From contig JBGAJY010000259.1 in NCBI GenBank assembly GCA_044224705.1, positions 1 to 7,560 on the forward strand: 7,560 nucleotides of DNA, in the 5' to 3' direction. This document shows, piece after piece, positions 5,890-7,560 of the stretch. The stretch comes from M3007 sp044224705. Lineage in GTDB: Bacteria > Bacteroidota > Bacteroidia > Chitinophagales > Saprospiraceae. The first letter of the stretch is position 1, and the number at the start of each line of letters is the position of its first letter. The position numbers and the translations under genes were made by a program. The notes under the pieces are model-generated. The model worked only from the letters and a program-made list of their open reading frames with translations. It made no database searches and was not told the origin of the DNA.

Positions 5890-6639
5890 ATGCCGAATAA
5901 ACTCGACCATAACGACGCAGTCATCCACATCGAGGGGTTGTATAAATCCTTCGGCGGCAACAAGGTATTGCGTGGTTTAGACCTCGACCTGCTGCGGGGG
6001 GAGAGCCTGGTCGTGCTCGGGAAATCGGGTTCGGGAAAATCGGTGCTCATCAAGTGCATCATCGGCCTTATCCAGCCTGACCGGGGGAAAATAACCGTGC
6101 TGGGAGAGAATGTGCTGAACCTCAATCACGAGGCGCTCGACCGGATTCGCATGAAAGTGGGCTTCCTCTTCCAAAGTAATGCACTGTATGATTCCATGAC
6201 GGTGCGGGACAACCTCGAATTTCCCCTGCGCCGCCACACCGTCAACCTCAGCCAGACAGAAGTGGACGAACTGGTGATGGAGGCCCTGCAAAACGTCGGC
6301 CTTGGCCATACAGTCAATATGATGCCCGCAGAATTGTCCGGCGGCATGCGCAAACGCATCGCCCTGGCACGCACCCTGATCCTCAAACCCGAAATTATCC
6401 TCTACGACGAACCGACCACCGGACTCGATCCCATCACCAGTATGGAGATCATCAACCTCATGAACGACATCCAGGAGAAATACAAAACCTCTTCCATCAT
6501 CATCACACACGACATGAAATGCGTACAAATCGCCTCGGACCGCGTGGCCATGCTGATCGACGGCACCTGCTACGCGCTCGGAACCTATGACGAACTGAAT
6601 GCTTCGACAGACGAAAAAGTCAGGCAGTTTTTTCAATAA
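5890..6639 (+). CDS. mlaF: MlaF-family phospholipid ABC transporter ATPase
   Basis: This cytoplasmic ATPase powers the MlaE permease. All nucleotide-binding motifs are intact in 249 residues: Walker A GKSGSGKS (44-51), Q-loop glutamine Q95 in FLFQSNALYDSMTV, ABC signature LSGGM (149-153), Walker B IILYDEP with catalytic E174, D-loop TGLD (177-180), and switch histidine H207 in ITHD. LSGGMRKRIALART is typical of the Mla/TGD3 subgroup, where many other importers have LSGGQ. The gene follows mlaE by 12 bases and precedes mlaD by 9, so the three are very likely cotranscribed and translationally close. The ATG lacks a Shine-Dalgarno sequence. No gene for the STAS subunit MlaB lies between or before them, as is usual outside Proteobacteria. 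Confidence 0.96.
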   Translation: MPNKLDHNDAVIHIEGLYKSFGGNKVLRGLDLDLLRGESLVVLGKSGSGKSVLIKCIIGLIQPDRGKITVLGENVLNLNHEALDRIRMKVGFLFQSNALYDSMTVRDNLEFPLRRHTVNLSQTEVDELVMEALQNVGLGHTVNMMPAELSGGMRKRIALARTLILKPEIILYDEPTTGLDPITSMEIINLMNDIQEKYKTSSIIITHDMKCVQIASDRVAMLIDGTCYALGTYDELNASTDEKVRQFFQ

Positions 6640-6648
6640 ACCAATGCC

Positions 6649-7560
6649 ATGAAAAAACACACCACCAATTCGATAAAACTGGGCATTTTTGTGCTGGCAG
6701 GTCTCTTGCTGCTCATCATGGCCTTGTATGCCCTGGGCAAAAACAAGAACATTTTCGGCACACAGTTTACCCTGAGAACCCATTTTCGCGACGTGAACGG
6801 TCTGCTGGTCGGCAATAACGTGCGCCTTTCAGGCATCACCGCCGGCAGCGTCAAGGGAGTGACCATCCTTAACGACACCACTATCGAGGTGACCATGAAT
6901 GTGGACAAAAAAATGCGAAAATTTATCCGCACCAATGCCATCGCCAGCCTCGGTACCGACGGCCTGATCGGCAGTCGAGTAGTCAATATCTCACCCGCTT
7001 CAGGCAACGCGCCCTTTGTCCAGGGGGGGGAATTATTGCCTTCCCGAGAAGAAATCAATACTCAGCGTATGCTCCAAACCCTGTCCAAAACCAATGAAAG
7101 TATCGCCATCATCACCGAAGAATTGCAGACCACCGTCCGCAATATCAACAACAGCACCCAGCTCGCCCGCCTGCTGAACGACCCCAGCCTGACCGACAAC
7201 CTGAAAGCCTCGCTCATCCACCTGAACAAGGCCACCCAGGGCGCCTCCCTGCTGATGAACAACGCCAACCAGACCCTCCGCCTCGCCTCCGAAGGCAATG
7301 GCACCCTGGCCACCCTGCTGACCGACACCACCCTCTCTGTGGAACTTCTGCAGGCCGTCCGCCAACTCCAAAACGTCGAAACCAGCGCCCAAAACCTCGC
7401 CAAAAACCTCGATGCCATGGTCGCCACAGTCGACCGTGACTACCAAACCGGCCCCGGCCCCGTCAACGCCCTCATGCGCGACTCCCTCATGACCGCCCGC
7501 CTGCAGGGCACTTTGGAAAACGTGGAAAAAGGAACCGCCGCATTCGAAGAAAACATGGAA
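6649..7560 (+). CDS. mlaD: MlaD-like MCE-domain lipid-binding protein (3' end beyond the window)
   Basis: The frame is open from the ATG at 6649 to the right edge (304 codons). An ATG at 6644 stops after two codons, so 6649 is the start. Residues 9-29 form one transmembrane anchor (IKLGIFVLAGLLLLIMALYAL). The MCE domain follows at about 39-117, with FRDVNGLLVGNNVRLSGITA (46-65) and ASLGTDGLIGSRVVNISP (99-116) as hallmark blocks. From ~134 onward the sequence is polar and helical, rich in L, N, T and Q, and probably coiled coil. E. coli MlaD is only 183 residues, so this protein has a long C-terminal helical extension, as in many non-proteobacterial MCE proteins. It should sit in the periplasm on the MlaE/MlaF complex and pass lipids through an MCE ring. 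The gene starts 9 bases after mlaF. Confidence 0.92.
   Translation, partial: MKKHTTNSIKLGIFVLAGLLLLIMALYALGKNKNIFGTQFTLRTHFRDVNGLLVGNNVRLSGITAGSVKGVTILNDTTIEVTMNVDKKMRKFIRTNAIASLGTDGLIGSRVVNISPASGNAPFVQGGELLPSREEINTQRMLQTLSKTNESIAIITEELQTTVRNINNSTQLARLLNDPSLTDNLKASLIHLNKATQGASLLMNNANQTLRLASEGNGTLATLLTDTTLSVELLQAVRQLQNVETSAQNLAKNLDAMVATVDRDYQTGPGPVNALMRDSLMTARLQGTLENVEKGTAAFEENME

Noticed and set aside
5977..6783. Minus-strand open frame of 268 residues across mlaF
   Set aside because: It is antisense to an intact ABC ATPase with every catalytic motif conserved.

Overview
The window looks like a chromosomal segment of a fairly GC-rich member of the Bacteroidota, plausibly a Saprospiria-like lineage. 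The reasons are a large secreted protein with GEVED and CARDB-type domains and a type IX secretion (T9SS) C-terminal sorting domain, an Mla-type ABC transporter in the order permease-ATPase-MCE protein, plus-strand genes whose starts lack Shine-Dalgarno sequences, and dispersed GC-rich palindromic repeats. The exact taxon is an inference; no rRNA or other marker is present.

Layout. Positions 3-1439 (+) hold the C-terminal part of a SNF2-family helicase that enters from the left edge. Its first ~150 bases are not normal helicase sequence. They are a palindromic, G-run-rich repeat block read in frame through the gene. Positions 1440-1800 are a gene-free gap between convergent genes. It holds a possible small terminator hairpin and a nested inverted-repeat element with two 60-bp arms (58 of 60 paired) and four copies of a 20-bp unit. 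Positions 1801-4902 (-) encode a 1033-residue secreted, probably surface-delivered protein with two GEVED modules separated by a CARDB-like region. Positions 4903-5109 are a divergent intergenic region with a possible short leader ORF and a GC-rich hairpin. Positions 5110-7560 (+) are a tight operon: mlaE (permease), mlaF (ATPase) and mlaD (MCE lipid-binding subunit, cut by the right edge).

How the genes relate. Only mlaE, mlaF and mlaD clearly work together. They form an inner-membrane ABC complex expected to move phospholipids between the inner and outer membranes. The helicase and the secreted protein have no evident functional link to it or to each other.

The most unusual content is the repeat biology. 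One palindromic repeat has apparently been absorbed into a helicase reading frame between the expected motif I and motif Ia, and it carries a very strong G-quadruplex motif. A second, unrelated palindromic repeat family forms a MITE-like nested inverted repeat between convergent genes. I see no transposase, CRISPR array, defence system, tRNA or rRNA, and no convincing evidence of a wholly new multi-gene system.
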